Assembly: GCA_948891265.1 (NCBI GenBank)
Contig: CAQUBD010000005.1
Coordinates: 25,085 to 89,084, forward strand
DNA length: 64,000 nt
From: an uncultured Clostridia bacterium
GTDB taxonomy: Bacteria; Bacillota; Clostridia; TANB77; CAG-508
Direction of reading: 5' to 3'
A program made the position numbers and the translations under genes. The notes under the pieces are model-generated. The model worked only from the letters and a program-made list of their open reading frames with translations. It made no database searches and was not told the origin of the DNA. This document shows positions 28,010 through 37,465 of this stretch, piece by piece. Position 1 is the stretch's first letter. Every line of letters begins with the position of its first letter.

Positions 28010-29699
28010 TTAACTCCACCAGTGAACAGAGCACTTGCCAACATTTCCAGCAGCATCGATACTCCAAAGATAATATGTTTGACCATAAGTATATCCATAC
28101 ACAGTAAGATTTAAACTCTTAGTTGGAGCTACATTAATAAAATTCGCTGGCATTATATCTTGTGTTGTAATTTGATAACCTACTACACCTGAATAATTTA
28201 CTTCATTTTCAGCAACACTGACATTCATATGCCCATCAATAAATCCATTTAAAAGATTAAACGGTGGATTTTTATCTAAATTAGTTACCTCAAAAGTTGT
28301 CTCTCCGTCCATTGTTGTTATAACAATCTGTCAATCTCGCTTTAACTGTTACTTTACCATTCGAGGCCATAAGAGAACCTCCACATTTGATTACGTTTGT
28401 TCTTTCATAAAAAAGCCATGGATTTAATTCTATTGTATATCCTTGAACTGTTGTACTTACAGTGAGCATCTTTTCTTGAGCCCATGTTCCATTAGGAATA
28501 TCAAGTGTAAACGTAGTATTTTGTGGAGTTAAATCAGGCACTTTTTTAGTTTTTATACTATTCATATTGCTTACATTACCTGCAACATCTTTTGCCCATA
28601 TATAATATATTGTATCTTGTGTCCTCCATGCTGTTTCTTCTCTTATCTCTAATAATATTGTAGCTGTGCATGCTGTAAATTCTTGAGGTTCCACACTTTC
28701 TGTAGTAATAGCATATCCTATTATTCCACTTTCTCCATCATTTGCATTAAAAAACACACCATGTGTTGTACTTTCTAATCCAGTTATTACTGGTTTTGTT
28801 TTATCTATATTTGTTACATTTGCCGATGCAGCTCCACCGTAATTTGTTCCATCCCATAATCTTACATATATTGTTCCATTTGAAGTAAAAGTTTGACTAG
28901 GAGAGTCACTCCAATTTTTTCCGTCTTTACTGGTTTGAATTATAAAACCTTCTATAGATGTACCTGCTGTTACAGTTACATCTTCTTTCGTCCAAGTATT
29001 ACTATCTGTACTATATACAAATGTCGTATTTGCTGTTGTTAAACCTTCTATTGTCGCTGTTTTTCTATCTATTAATACTTCTGCTTTCTCCTTATTTTTT
29101 GCTATTGCAACTATTTTTATATTATATTTTTTATTTTGTTCTAACTCTAAATATGTGTATGTTTCTTCTGTTTTTGTATCTTTTAAACTATAATTTTCAT
29201 CATCTTCTGATTTTATATAATATTCTATTTTTCCGCCTTTATTATTTTTAGTCTTTACTTTTACTGTTATTGAATTTGTTGTATTTGTTATTTCTTCTAT
29301 CTCTACTTTAGGTAATAAAGATTTCTTTGTTCCTATATATTCAATCTTTATATTTCCATCTTCTTCTGTTATACTAAATACATAATTATCATCTATCACT
29401 ATTTGTTTTTCATCATCTTCATTTACATCTGTTATATTTAAATTTTCTTTTCCTTCAATAGCATGTATATATTCATCAATAGTTATTCTATTTCCATCTC
29501 TATCAGCAATTTCTTCCATCTTTGCTAATTCCAGTTGCTCTTGTAAGCTTGCTATTTTTTCTTTTTCTTTCGCTTCTTGAGTTCTTGATAATAATGAATT
29601 TTGTCCTATTTGTAATATTGATATTCCTGCTAATATTAAAAGAATTATAATTGTGATTATCAATGAAATTAATGTTATCCCTCTATTTTTATTTATCAT
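28010..29699 (-). CDS. Prepilin-like protein C with Ig-like domains, split by +1 frameshift at CGG
   Basis: N-terminal frame 29699-28290: prepilin helix (GITLISLIITIIILLILAG), a charged segment, a fibronectin-like domain and repeated Ig-like domains with VTNIDKTKP and YYIWAKDVAGNVS. The C-terminal frame (28010 upward) resumes with GETTFEVTNLDKNPPF and ends WSIDAAGNVGKC, a second copy of the same pattern. The frames join at an in-frame CGG (28307-28305); skipping its C gives NNNGGETTFEVTNLDK, aligning with NYGGAASANVTNIDK of the earlier repeat. Otherwise translation stops six codons on. Confidence 0.75.
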
Positions 29700-29770
29700 A
29701 TGTACGATCCCCTTTCATCATTATTGCTATTATACCTATAATTATATATTTTAATACTTCAAAACACAAT

Positions 29771-29802
29771 AAAAGCAACTACTTTTAGTAATCACTTTTT
29801 TA
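29771..29802 (-). terminator. Repeated terminator after gene D (diverged)
   Basis: As at 26242, but with AAAAGCAACTAC in one arm, which weakens two pairs. Confidence 0.65.
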
Positions 29803-29848
29803 CATAAATCTTGGCATTCCCAATCCTTTTTATATTTAAGTTCGGTTT

Positions 29849-30697
29849 TTACTCACATATATATGAAACAGAAAAAGCCATATACGTATTTTTTCCCCAA
29901 GGTTGATGCCCTAACATTATTGTTCCCTCAGGCATAACAGTAAGTTCTTGAGTTACATATCCATTAGCCTCCACAACAGGGCATTTAACCACATCAGTAG
30001 GTCTAAATCCCTCTGGTACTGATAAGAATGGCTGATTTACTGGAATATCTTTATTTACTAGGCAAGTAATATTTAAAGTTACTACATTTCCATATTTTTT
30101 TATTGGATCTTTATACAACAGTTCAATATATTCAGTTGTACCTATTTGTGGTATTTGGACATCTAAATTATCTTGCTTTTTATTTATCTTTTCGTTAAAA
30201 TCATTATTCATTGTTTTTATTTGACTTTTCAACGTATCAATTTCTTTTCTTAATTCTCCTATTTCTGTTGATGAAATATCTTGGTCATTATTACTAGAAT
30301 CTGGTTCATCTATAATTGTCTTCCCATCCCATATATTTGATAATAATATTTCGTAATTTCCATCTTTAGTTATTATACTAGCAATTTTACTTGTATCTGT
30401 TTCATCATATTTTATATCTTCTTCTTTTTCTACATATTTATTTAATATCTCTTTTAACTCATTTTGAGATAGATCCATACTCATATTTTCTGCTTGTTTT
30501 GCCATTATATCTGTTTGTATTTGTTCAATTATACTTGCTTTCTCTGCTTTTTCCTTTGCTGTTTTAGCCTTATTTATTAACCCATCATTTCCTACTAATG
30601 ATGCTATACTTATTCCTGCTAATATCAAAAGTATTATTATTGTTATTACTAATGTTATTATTGTTATTCCTTTTTCTTTTATATGTACTTTTTTCAT
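29849..30697 (-). CDS. Prepilin-like surface protein with C-terminal head, D
   Basis: About 282 residues. Stem nearly identical to gene B for ~130 residues, then a different coiled coil and a head with KYGNVVTLNITCLV, FLSVPEGFRPT and the ending YICE. The head pattern (KYGNVVTL ... LP.GFRP) is like that of phage tail-fibre tips. The start is put at MKKVHIKEKG, although AGGAGG is 13 nt away; an in-frame start further upstream is possible. Promoter at 30776-30804. Confidence 0.75.
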   Translation of the reverse strand: MKKVHIKEKGITIITLVITIIILLILAGISIASLVGNDGLINKAKTAKEKAEKASIIEQIQTDIMAKQAENMSMDLSQNELKEILNKYVEKEEDIKYDETDTSKIASIITKDGNYEILLSNIWDGKTIIDEPDSSNNDQDISSTEIGELRKEIDTLKSQIKTMNNDFNEKINKKQDNLDVQIPQIGTTEYIELLYKDPIKKYGNVVTLNITCLVNKDIPVNQPFLSVPEGFRPTDVVKCPVVEANGYVTQELTVMPEGTIMLGHQPWGKNTYMAFSVSYICE

Positions 30698-30775
30698 ATT
30701 TACTATCTTTCCTCCTATGTATATTTTTTCCTTTATTTTTCTTCTCATACATCTGTAATTTGTATTTATACTATC

Positions 30776-30804
30776 ATTATATCTATAAGTTAGCTATTTG
30801 TAAA
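30776..30804 (-). promoter_or_regulatory. Promoter of pilin-like gene D
   Basis: TTTACA, 17 nt, TATAAT on the minus strand. Remaining bases to 31032 hold only the leader and a terminator. Confidence 0.75.
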
Positions 30805-30971
30805 TAATCTATTTCTTTTAAATTTAATTTCTATCATTTATATTACTTCTCTTCATATTATCTAAAATATTATAAAATTTGAAAAAAGTGCATTGAAAGT
30901 AAATTGAATTAGAAAATCTTAATAATATTTTATTTTTAATTATTATATATCTGAATATCTAAAAACACAAT

Positions 30972-31002
30972 AAAAGTGACTACTTTTAGTAATCACTTTT
31001 TT
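30972..31002 (-). terminator. Repeated terminator after fhs
   Basis: Same AAAAGTGACTAC hairpin as in the pilin-like cluster, here following fhs. Confidence 0.8.
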
Positions 31003-31032
31003 ACATAAAATTTAGTTAACAATATTTGTATT

Positions 31033-32695
31033 TTAAAAAATTCCAATAATATCTCCATTATCATCAATATCAATACTCTCTGCAGCTGGAACTCTTGGAA
31101 GTCCTGGCATAGTCATAATCTTTCCAGAAATTGCAACAACAAATCCTGCTCCCGCTTTCAAATTGATATCTCTTATTGTAATTTTAAATGGCTCTTTACA
31201 TTCTAAATTTTTTGCATTGTCTGAAAAAGAATACTGTGTTTTTGCTATACAGACTGGTAAATTCGCAAATCCTAAATCTTCAATTCTTTTAATTTCCTTA
31301 ATTGCCTGTTCTGAAAATTCCACTCCAGTTGCACCATAAATTTCTTTTGCAACTTTCTCTATTTTTGTCTTTATATCATCTTCTAATTCATATATATATT
31401 TAAATTTTTCTTCATTCTCTACTAGGCTAACTAATTTTTGAGCAATATCTATTGCCCCTTCTCCGCCTTTAGCCCAACCTTCAACAAGACTTGATTGAAT
31501 TCCTTTTTCTTTTAACTCATCTTGTATATATTTTATTTCTTTTTCATCATCTGTAATATATCTATTTATTGCTACTATAACATTTAGTCCAAACTTATCT
31601 TTTAAATTTTCTATATGTTTATATAGATTGCTCATTCCACTTTTTAATCCGCTCTATATTTTCTTCTTGAATTTTGTCTTTTTCAATTCCACCATGGTAT
31701 TTTAGAGCTTTAATTGTAGCAACAATAACAACTGCATCTGGTTTAATATCTGCTTTCCTACATTTTATATCTAAAAACTTTTCAGCTCCTAAATCCGCAC
31801 CAAATCCTGCCTCTGTTATTACATAATCAGCTAACTTTCTTGCCATTTTTGTTGCAATTATACTATTACATCCATGAGCTATATTAGCAAATGGCCCTCC
31901 ATGGATTATTGCAGGAGTATGTTCTAATGTCTGTACCAAATTAGGTTTAATTGCATCTTTTAAAAGCACTGTCATAGCTCCTTCGGCTTTTAAATCTTTA
32001 GCATATACAGGTTCTTTTTTTGAATTATATCCAATAATTATATTTCCTAATTTTTGTTTTAAATCATCTATATTTTCTGCCAAACATAATATTGCCATAA
32101 TCTCAGATGCAACAGTAATATCAAATCCGTCATTTCGTGGAACAATATTCTTTTCTCCTGATAATCCTGTATTTACAATTCTTAATTGTCTATCATTTAA
32201 ATCTACACATCTTTTCCATGTAATTTCTTGAATGTCTAATTCATTACCAAAATAAATATGATTGTCTATTATACTTGAAAGTAAATTATTAGCAGATGTC
32301 ATTGCATGAATATCACCCGTAAAATGAAGATTTATATCTTCCATTGGTGCAACTTGAACATGTCCACCTCCAGTAGCTCCTCCTTTTATACCAAAAACTG
32401 GTCCTAAAGAAGGTTCTCTTAATGCCAATATTGATTTCTTTCCTATTTTAGAAAATCCATCTGCAATGGCTATTGATACAGTCGTTTTTCCTTCACCTAG
32501 TGGAGTTGGGTTTATGGCAGTTACTAATATCAATTTTCCATTTTTTCTATTCTTCAGTTTTTGATATACTGAGTTAGAAATTTTAGCTTTATATTTTCCA
32601 TAACATTCTAAATCATCTTCACTAATATTCAGTTTTTTACCAATTTCTGTTATTTTCTCTAATTCTGTATTTCTTGCAATATCAATATCTTCCAT
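31033..32695 (-). CDS. fhs: Formate-tetrahydrofolate ligase, split by +1 frameshift at CGG
   Basis: Makes 10-formyl-THF from formate, THF and ATP. The N-terminal frame (32695-31619) has the ATP site [11 protein letters not shown] and [21 protein letters not shown] split over two loops. The C-terminal frame (to 31033) has [19 protein letters not shown] and [10 protein letters not shown]. Together about 555 residues, the normal length. They meet at an in-frame CGG (31651-31649); skipping the C gives [17 protein letters not shown], which fits the family's EN.EALKKG.ANLEKH. Unshifted reading ends nine codons later. The start at 32695 has AGGAG upstream. Confidence 0.92.
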
Positions 32696-32739
32696 AAAAA
32701 TCATCTCCTATTTTAATATTCAAATTATAAAATTATATA

Positions 32740-33180
32740 CTAAGCAATGATTCCAACTATTATTCCAATTAGTGCCCCTATAAAAACTTGAACTGGAGTA
32801 TGTCCTAACACTTCTACCAAGCGTTCTGAAACTTGCATACCTGTCAACCCTGGTGTTTCAATTATTTTATTTAATAAAGCTGCTTGTTTTCCTGCAGCTC
32901 TTCTAACACCACAAGCATCATACATAACAACAGCAGCAACAATAACAGATAATGCAAAAATTGGTGTATCTACACCTTGATATTTTCCAATCAATGTTGC
33001 TAAAGATGTAACTATTGCAGAATGAGAACTTGGCATTCCTCCTGCACCAATTATTCTTTTAAAATTAATTTTTTTTGTTTTAATTAAATCATGTATCACT
33101 TTATATGTCTGAATAAAAAACCATAATAAAAATGGTATATATATATATTTGTTTTGTATAAAACCCATCAAATTGTTCAC
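32740..33180 (-). CDS. Divergent PAP2 (DUF212) family membrane protein
   Basis: About 146 residues with three or four membrane helices, of the DUF212/divergent PAP2 family (YuiD-like). The acid-phosphatase-type GAGGMPSSHSA and the CGVRRAAGKQA region are clear. Likely a lipid phosphatase or an inactive relative; unproven. I prefer a GTG start at 33180, since AGGGGAA lies 8 nt upstream. It sits between xseB and fhs. Confidence 0.8.
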   Translation of the reverse strand: MNNLMGFIQNKYIYIPFLLWFFIQTYKVIHDLIKTKKINFKRIIGAGGMPSSHSAIVTSLATLIGKYQGVDTPIFALSVIVAAVVMYDACGVRRAAGKQAALLNKIIETPGLTGMQVSERLVEVLGHTPVQVFIGALIGIIVGIIA

Positions 33181-33240
33181 TATGATATTCCCCTTTTTGT
33201 ATAAACTAAAAATTTTAAGTCTAAATACTTTCAATTATAT

Positions 33241-33465
33241 TTAATTTTCCGCTGAAAAACTCTCTTCTTTAAATTCTCCGTCTTTTTCAAGTAAAATGGT
33301 TATTTTCTTTTCTGCTTCTTCTAACATTTTATTACATTCTTTTGATATTTTTATTCCTTCTTCAAATTTAGATATAGATTCATCTAAATTTAAATCACCC
33401 TTTTCTAATTCTGCAACTATCTTCTCTAGATTTTCCATATTATTTTCAAAACTTACTTTTGCCAT
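33241..33465 (-). CDS. xseB: Exodeoxyribonuclease VII small subunit
   Basis: 74 residues, the helical small subunit that binds XseA. SFENNMENLEKIVAELEKGDLNLDES is typical. Separated from xseA by one membrane-protein gene. AAAGGAAAG precedes the ATG. Confidence 0.92.
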   Translation of the reverse strand: MAKVSFENNMENLEKIVAELEKGDLNLDESISKFEEGIKISKECNKMLEEAEKKITILLEKDGEFKEESFSAEN

Positions 33466-33485
33466 ATTCTTTCCTTTCGTTTATT

Positions 33486-34010
33486 CTATTCTGTTACTTT
33501 TCCAGTATTTACATTAACATTGTATATTGTTATAACAGTCCTATTTGCTTTATTTATTACTGATACATTATATGTGCCATCATCTTGTAGTTCAGCATTA
33601 AAATCATAAGAATCAACTGAAATAGCCCATTCTTCTTTTGCTAATTCAATTGCTTTTTGCCTATTCTGAACTTCAATATTTTCCTGCTTACTTTCTTGTT
33701 CTTCTTTTCCCACAATAGCTGTGTTATTACTATTTTGTTCTTCTATTTTGGGTACATCTTGTTCATTAATTATATTTTCTGATAATACATTATTTTCTTC
33801 TATACTATTACTTATTTCATTATCATTATAATTATCATTTTCATTTATATTTTCAAAATAATCCATCATATTTGAAATTGCATCTTGGTTATTGTTTGAC
33901 TTATTTTCTTTTACTTTATTATTAAATATTACAGCAACTACTCCTCCAATTAATAATACACTTAATATTACTATTATTATTTTTGTTTTTGTTGTTATTT
34001 GATTAATCAT
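33486..34010 (-). CDS. Anchored exported protein with PepSY-like C-terminus
   Basis: A 174-residue protein: N-terminal membrane helix (IIIVILSVLLIGGVVAVIF), an Asn/Glu-rich low-complexity linker, and about 65 residues (AIELAKEEWAIS...ITIYNVNVNTGKVTE) resembling a PepSY-type domain. Function unknown. Inserted between xseA and xseB, which are usually adjacent. Confidence 0.6.
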   Translation of the reverse strand: MINQITTKTKIIIVILSVLLIGGVVAVIFNNKVKENKSNNNQDAISNMMDYFENINENDNYNDNEISNSIEENNVLSENIINEQDVPKIEEQNSNNTAIVGKEEQESKQENIEVQNRQKAIELAKEEWAISVDSYDFNAELQDDGTYNVSVINKANRTVITIYNVNVNTGKVTE

Positions 34011-34038
34011 ATAATTTCTCTCCTTGGCATTTAGTTTT

Positions 34039-35232
34039 TTATAAAACTCCTGCTTCTACTTTTCCATCTACAAATCTTATTTCAATTTTATCATTTGCTT
34101 TTAAATCTTTTTTACTCTTAATTATTTTGCCTTTTTGTTCAACTAATGAATATCCCCTTGTTAGTGTTTTTAATGGACTCAATGTATCTAATTTAGAAAC
34201 TAATTCTATATATTTTGTCTTTTCTTCTTTTTGTTTAGTTTTTATAATGTTTTCTAATCTTTTTATTAAATTATCTATTTTTATATAATTATCATTAATA
34301 TCTCTATAAGGTTCTTTAAATACTCTTCTTGACATACATTTTTCATATCTTAGTTTCATTATCTCTACTTTTTTTACTAGAGTTAATCTTAATCTATTTT
34401 GATATGAATTTATTTTTTGTTTTACTTCATATATATCTGGAACTGCAAGCTCAGCAGCTGCTGAAGGTGTTGGGGCTCTTAAGTCTGCAACAAAGTCTGA
34501 AATTGAAAAGTCAGTTTCGTGTCCTACTGCAGATATTATAGGAATTTCTGAATTATATATTGCATGGGCAACTATTTCTTCATTAAATGGCCATAAGTCT
34601 TCTAATGAACCTCCACCTCTTGCCAAAATTAGTACATCCGCTAATTTATTTTCATTCATAAATTTAATTCCATCTGCAATTTTTTCTGCTGCTCCTTCAC
34701 CTTGAACAGGCACTGGAAATAGTCTTATATACACATTAGGATTTCTTCTTGTGCTTACATTTATTATATCTCTTATTACAGAACCAGTTTGTGATGTTAA
34801 AACACCTATAACTTTTGGCATTTGGGGTATATTCTTTTTATGGTTTTTATCAAAGAAACCTTGCTCTTCTAGTCTCTGCTTAAGTTCCTCATATTTTTTA
34901 TATAGTCTTCCTACTCCATCTTCTTGCATAGTTTTTGCATATAGTTGATATACTCCATCTCTTTCAAAAACAGATACCCCTCCTACTACAAAGACCTTCA
35001 TTCCGTCTCTTGGTACAAACTCTAATCTTTCTGCATAACTTTTAAACATTATGCATTTTATTAGTGATTTTTCATCCTTTAAAGTAAAATACATATGCCC
35101 TGTATAATGATTCTTAAAATTAGAAATTTCTCCCTTTACTAAAATATTGTTCAAATTTTCGTCGTCCGCAATTTTATCTTTAATATAACCATTTAATTGA
35201 CTTACACTTATTGCCATATTCTCATAATTCAT
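34039..35232 (-). CDS. xseA: Exodeoxyribonuclease VII large subunit
   Basis: A 397-residue nuclease subunit. N-terminal OB-fold (SVSQLNGYIKDKI...ISNFK) and the catalytic core with GVLTSQTGSVIRDI, RGGGSLEDLWPFNEE and GHETDFSISDFVADLRAPTPSAAAEL are all present. Digests single-stranded DNA with XseB. 14 nt after nusB. Confidence 0.95.
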   Translation of the reverse strand: MNYENMAISVSQLNGYIKDKIADDENLNNILVKGEISNFKNHYTGHMYFTLKDEKSLIKCIMFKSYAERLEFVPRDGMKVFVVGGVSVFERDGVYQLYAKTMQEDGVGRLYKKYEELKQRLEEQGFFDKNHKKNIPQMPKVIGVLTSQTGSVIRDIINVSTRRNPNVYIRLFPVPVQGEGAAEKIADGIKFMNENKLADVLILARGGGSLEDLWPFNEEIVAHAIYNSEIPIISAVGHETDFSISDFVADLRAPTPSAAAELAVPDIYEVKQKINSYQNRLRLTLVKKVEIMKLRYEKCMSRRVFKEPYRDINDNYIKIDNLIKRLENIIKTKQKEEKTKYIELVSKLDTLSPLKTLTRGYSLVEQKGKIIKSKKDLKANDKIEIRFVDGKVEAGVL

Positions 35233-35246
35233 AAATTTATTCTCTC

Positions 35247-35663
35247 CTAATTTAGAGTGTCCATACCTTTTACTATACTTGCAAGTATTCCATTAACAAA
35301 ATTTTTAGACTTATCTTCTCCATATTTTTTAGCAAGCTCTACTGCTTCGTTTATTGCTACTTTATATGGTACTTCACTATATTTTATTTCATATATTGCA
35401 AGTTTTAATATAGCCAAATCCATTTTTGAAATTCTATTTAGTTTCCAATCTTCTTTTAGATTTTGCTCAATGTCTTTTAATATTTGCTCATTATTTTTAT
35501 TTGTCCCTAAAATTACATCTTTCATATATTTTTCTGTTTCTTCGTCTTTTATATTGTTGCTTTCAAAAAATAAATCAATTTGTTCTTGTAAGTCTTCTGT
35601 TTTTTGAATTTCTAAACTATATATTAGTTTGAAAGCATATTCTCTCATTGTTGATCTATTCAT
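35247..35663 (-). CDS. nusB: Transcription antitermination factor NusB
   Basis: About 138 residues. The start is at [16 protein letters not shown], with GGAAGAG upstream; the open frame extends further only into repeat sequence. The helical body ends with [30 protein letters not shown], the NusB signature. Works with NusE in rRNA antitermination. In an asp23-amaP-DUF2273-nusB-xseA arrangement. Confidence 0.95.
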   Translation of the reverse strand: MNRSTMREYAFKLIYSLEIQKTEDLQEQIDLFFESNNIKDEETEKYMKDVILGTNKNNEQILKDIEQNLKEDWKLNRISKMDLAILKLAIYEIKYSEVPYKVAINEAVELAKKYGEDKSKNFVNGILASIVKGMDTLN

Positions 35664-35728
35664 TTTCTCTTCCTTTCGCTTCACTTCGTTCCGCTCATCG
35701 TCATCTGAAAATTTCTCCGAAATTTCCA

Positions 35729-35777
35729 TCTGCCAAATCTTGCCTTCGGAGCCTTTTCTGCTTTGATTCGCTCATCG
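35729..35777. repeat. 49-bp direct repeat, unit 1
   Basis: TCTGCCAAATCTTGCCTTCG... to GCTCATCG. Repeated with one mismatch at 35845-35893. Between them is a CAACTGTAAAAATT palindrome; a similar palindrome is at 11069-11097. Bases 35664-35918 hold no gene. Confidence 0.75.
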
Positions 35778-35844
35778 CAACTGTAAAAATTGGAAATTTT
35801 TACAGTTTGCAAATCACTTACTCTGCTTCTTTTAATATCATTTG

Positions 35845-35893
35845 TCTGCCAAATCTTGCCTTCGGAGCTTTTTCTGCTTTGATTCGCTCATCG
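35845..35893. repeat. 49-bp direct repeat, unit 2
   Basis: Second copy of the 35729 unit, spaced 116 bp start to start. Ends in the GCTCATCGTCATCT motif also seen near pgk. Confidence 0.75.
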
Positions 35894-35918
35894 TCATCTA
35901 AATTTTTTTATTTTTTAA

Positions 35919-36122
35919 TTACATTTTATCAATAAATTTTTTTAATTTTGTTTTAACATCGTCCTTATTTTGTTGAACGTAGTTTCCAATAAAGGCACCT
36001 GCTAATACTAATAATATTCCTATTATCAGTGCATATAGTTTTGTTGCTAATATTATTATTGATATTATTATTCCTATAATGGCTCCTCTATATTGACTTA
36101 TGAATTTTTTAAAATCTTCCAT
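35919..36122 (-). CDS. DUF2273 small membrane protein
   Basis: 67 residues with two hydrophobic helices (GAIIGIIISIIILATKLYALIIGILLVLAGAFIG). The DUF2273 family regularly accompanies Asp23 and AmaP in envelope-stress operons, as it does here. Precise role unknown. Confidence 0.85.
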   Translation of the reverse strand: MEDFKKFISQYRGAIIGIIISIIILATKLYALIIGILLVLAGAFIGNYVQQNKDDVKTKLKKFIDKM

Positions 36123-36140
36123 TATTAAATATTCCCTTCA

Positions 36141-36704
36141 TTATTCTTTTTCTATATTTACTTGTTTTTCTTGAATAGCTTTTTTAATTGCTATATTTAC
36201 TTCTTTTACTTCTAAATCTGTTGCATCTTTTATTTTAGTTTTTATTTTGTTTTGTAAATCTGCTGATAAGTCTTTTATTATTGCATCTGAACTTACTACT
36301 AAATTAACAAAAATATTAATATTATTATCTTTATTCAATTCTACTCTTGATGTAACTTCTTTAGCCGTTTTATATTCCTTTATAACTACTTCAACTAAAT
36401 TTTCAATTGTTTCTTTTGATATCATTAGTTTTCCATTTTCATTTTCTAAAAGGACTCCCTGTTTATCTCTTAATTCTTGTTTTGATGTTGGATCAAAAAA
36501 TATGCATCTAATTGATAATAATATAAATACTATACTTACCCCTAAAATAATTTTTGATGATGTATCAAAAATTATTAAATCCTTTACTAAATTTAGTATT
36601 ATATCTACATCTAACCAACCAAATACTAGTAAACATGCTATTACTGATATAATTAATATTATATTTGAGTACAATATTAGTGTAATTTTTTCTATAACTT
36701 TCAT
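36141..36704 (-). CDS. amaP: Alkaline shock response membrane anchor AmaP
   Basis: A 187-residue protein with two N-terminal membrane helices and a cytoplasmic Asp23-like domain (IFVNLVVSSDAIIKDLSADLQNKIK). In Staphylococcus the homologue anchors Asp23 at the membrane. Lies between asp23 and DUF2273. Confidence 0.85.
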   Translation of the reverse strand: MKVIEKITLILYSNIILIISVIACLLVFGWLDVDIILNLVKDLIIFDTSSKIILGVSIVFILLSIRCIFFDPTSKQELRDKQGVLLENENGKLMISKETIENLVEVVIKEYKTAKEVTSRVELNKDNNINIFVNLVVSSDAIIKDLSADLQNKIKTKIKDATDLEVKEVNIAIKKAIQEKQVNIEKE

Positions 36705-36764
36705 TTCTTTTATCTCTCCTTTTTCTTTTAGAAATCATTAAAACATTTATAATTTCTACTTTAA

Positions 36765-37217
36765 CTAATCATTTATATTTTCTTCTACCTCATCTACATC
36801 TTCTTTTCTAATAGTGTCTGTATTAACACCTTGCACATGTACATTTACTTCTTCTACCTTAAATCCAGTCATTCCTTCTACTGCTTTTTTTACTCTATTT
36901 TGTATTTCAAATGCAACATCTGGTATTCTTGTACCATATTCAACTATAATGTTTACATCTATTTTTGTACTATTTTCTGATTTTTCTACTTTTATCCCTT
37001 TTGCTAGATTTTTCTTTCCACTTAATACTTCTGTTATTCCTCCAGCAAAACCTCCAGACATTGAAGCGACCCCTTCGACCTCAGATACTGCTACACCTGC
37101 TATAACAGCAATTACATCATTTGATATTTCTATTCCATTTTCTGTATCTTCTACTTGTTCCTCAATGTTATCCTCTTTTATCTCTTCAATTTTGACTTTT
37201 TCATTATTCTCTTCCAT
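36765..37217 (-). CDS. Asp23/Gls24 family envelope stress protein
   Basis: A 150-residue Asp23-family protein. Acidic N-terminus, then AVIAGVAVSEVEGVASMSGG and VNVHVQGV, both family features. Heads the operon; AAAGGAGGAA lies just before the ATG. Confidence 0.9.
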   Translation of the reverse strand: MEENNEKVKIEEIKEDNIEEQVEDTENGIEISNDVIAVIAGVAVSEVEGVASMSGGFAGGITEVLSGKKNLAKGIKVEKSENSTKIDVNIIVEYGTRIPDVAFEIQNRVKKAVEGMTGFKVEEVNVHVQGVNTDTIRKEDVDEVEENIND

Positions 37218-37353
37218 GTAAATTCCTCCTTTACAATATAAAATTGATATACTAATATCATGTTACTAGTATATCAATTTTGGGTATTTTTTACAACCTT
37301 TTTAAGTTATTTTTGTTAAATTTATAACTATTCGTTATAGTTCATACTTTTAT

Positions 37354-37432
37354 GTTAGAGACATACGGGTTTGAAATTGCCCCTACTATTGAAAGTGTTA
37401 ATAAAAATAAATACTTTTTTACAGCTCCTATT
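37354..37432. repeat. Truncated copy of the 43944 inverted-repeat element
   Basis: GGGTTTGAAATTG...CTACTATTGAA and AATACTTTTTTACAGC match the right half of the element at 43944-44118. The rest of 37218-37465 shows no gene. Confidence 0.65.
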
Positions 37433-37465
37433 TAGCGAATATAGAATATCTGTTAACTGTATCAA

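Noticed and set aside
25271..30748. A diversity-generating retroelement acting on the pilin heads
   Set aside because: No reverse transcriptase or template/variable repeat pair is visible; heads differ along their whole length.
17775..31002. The five AAAAGTGACTAC hairpins as a CRISPR or tandem array
   Set aside because: They are 1-8 kb apart, lie at gene 3' ends and fold as terminators.
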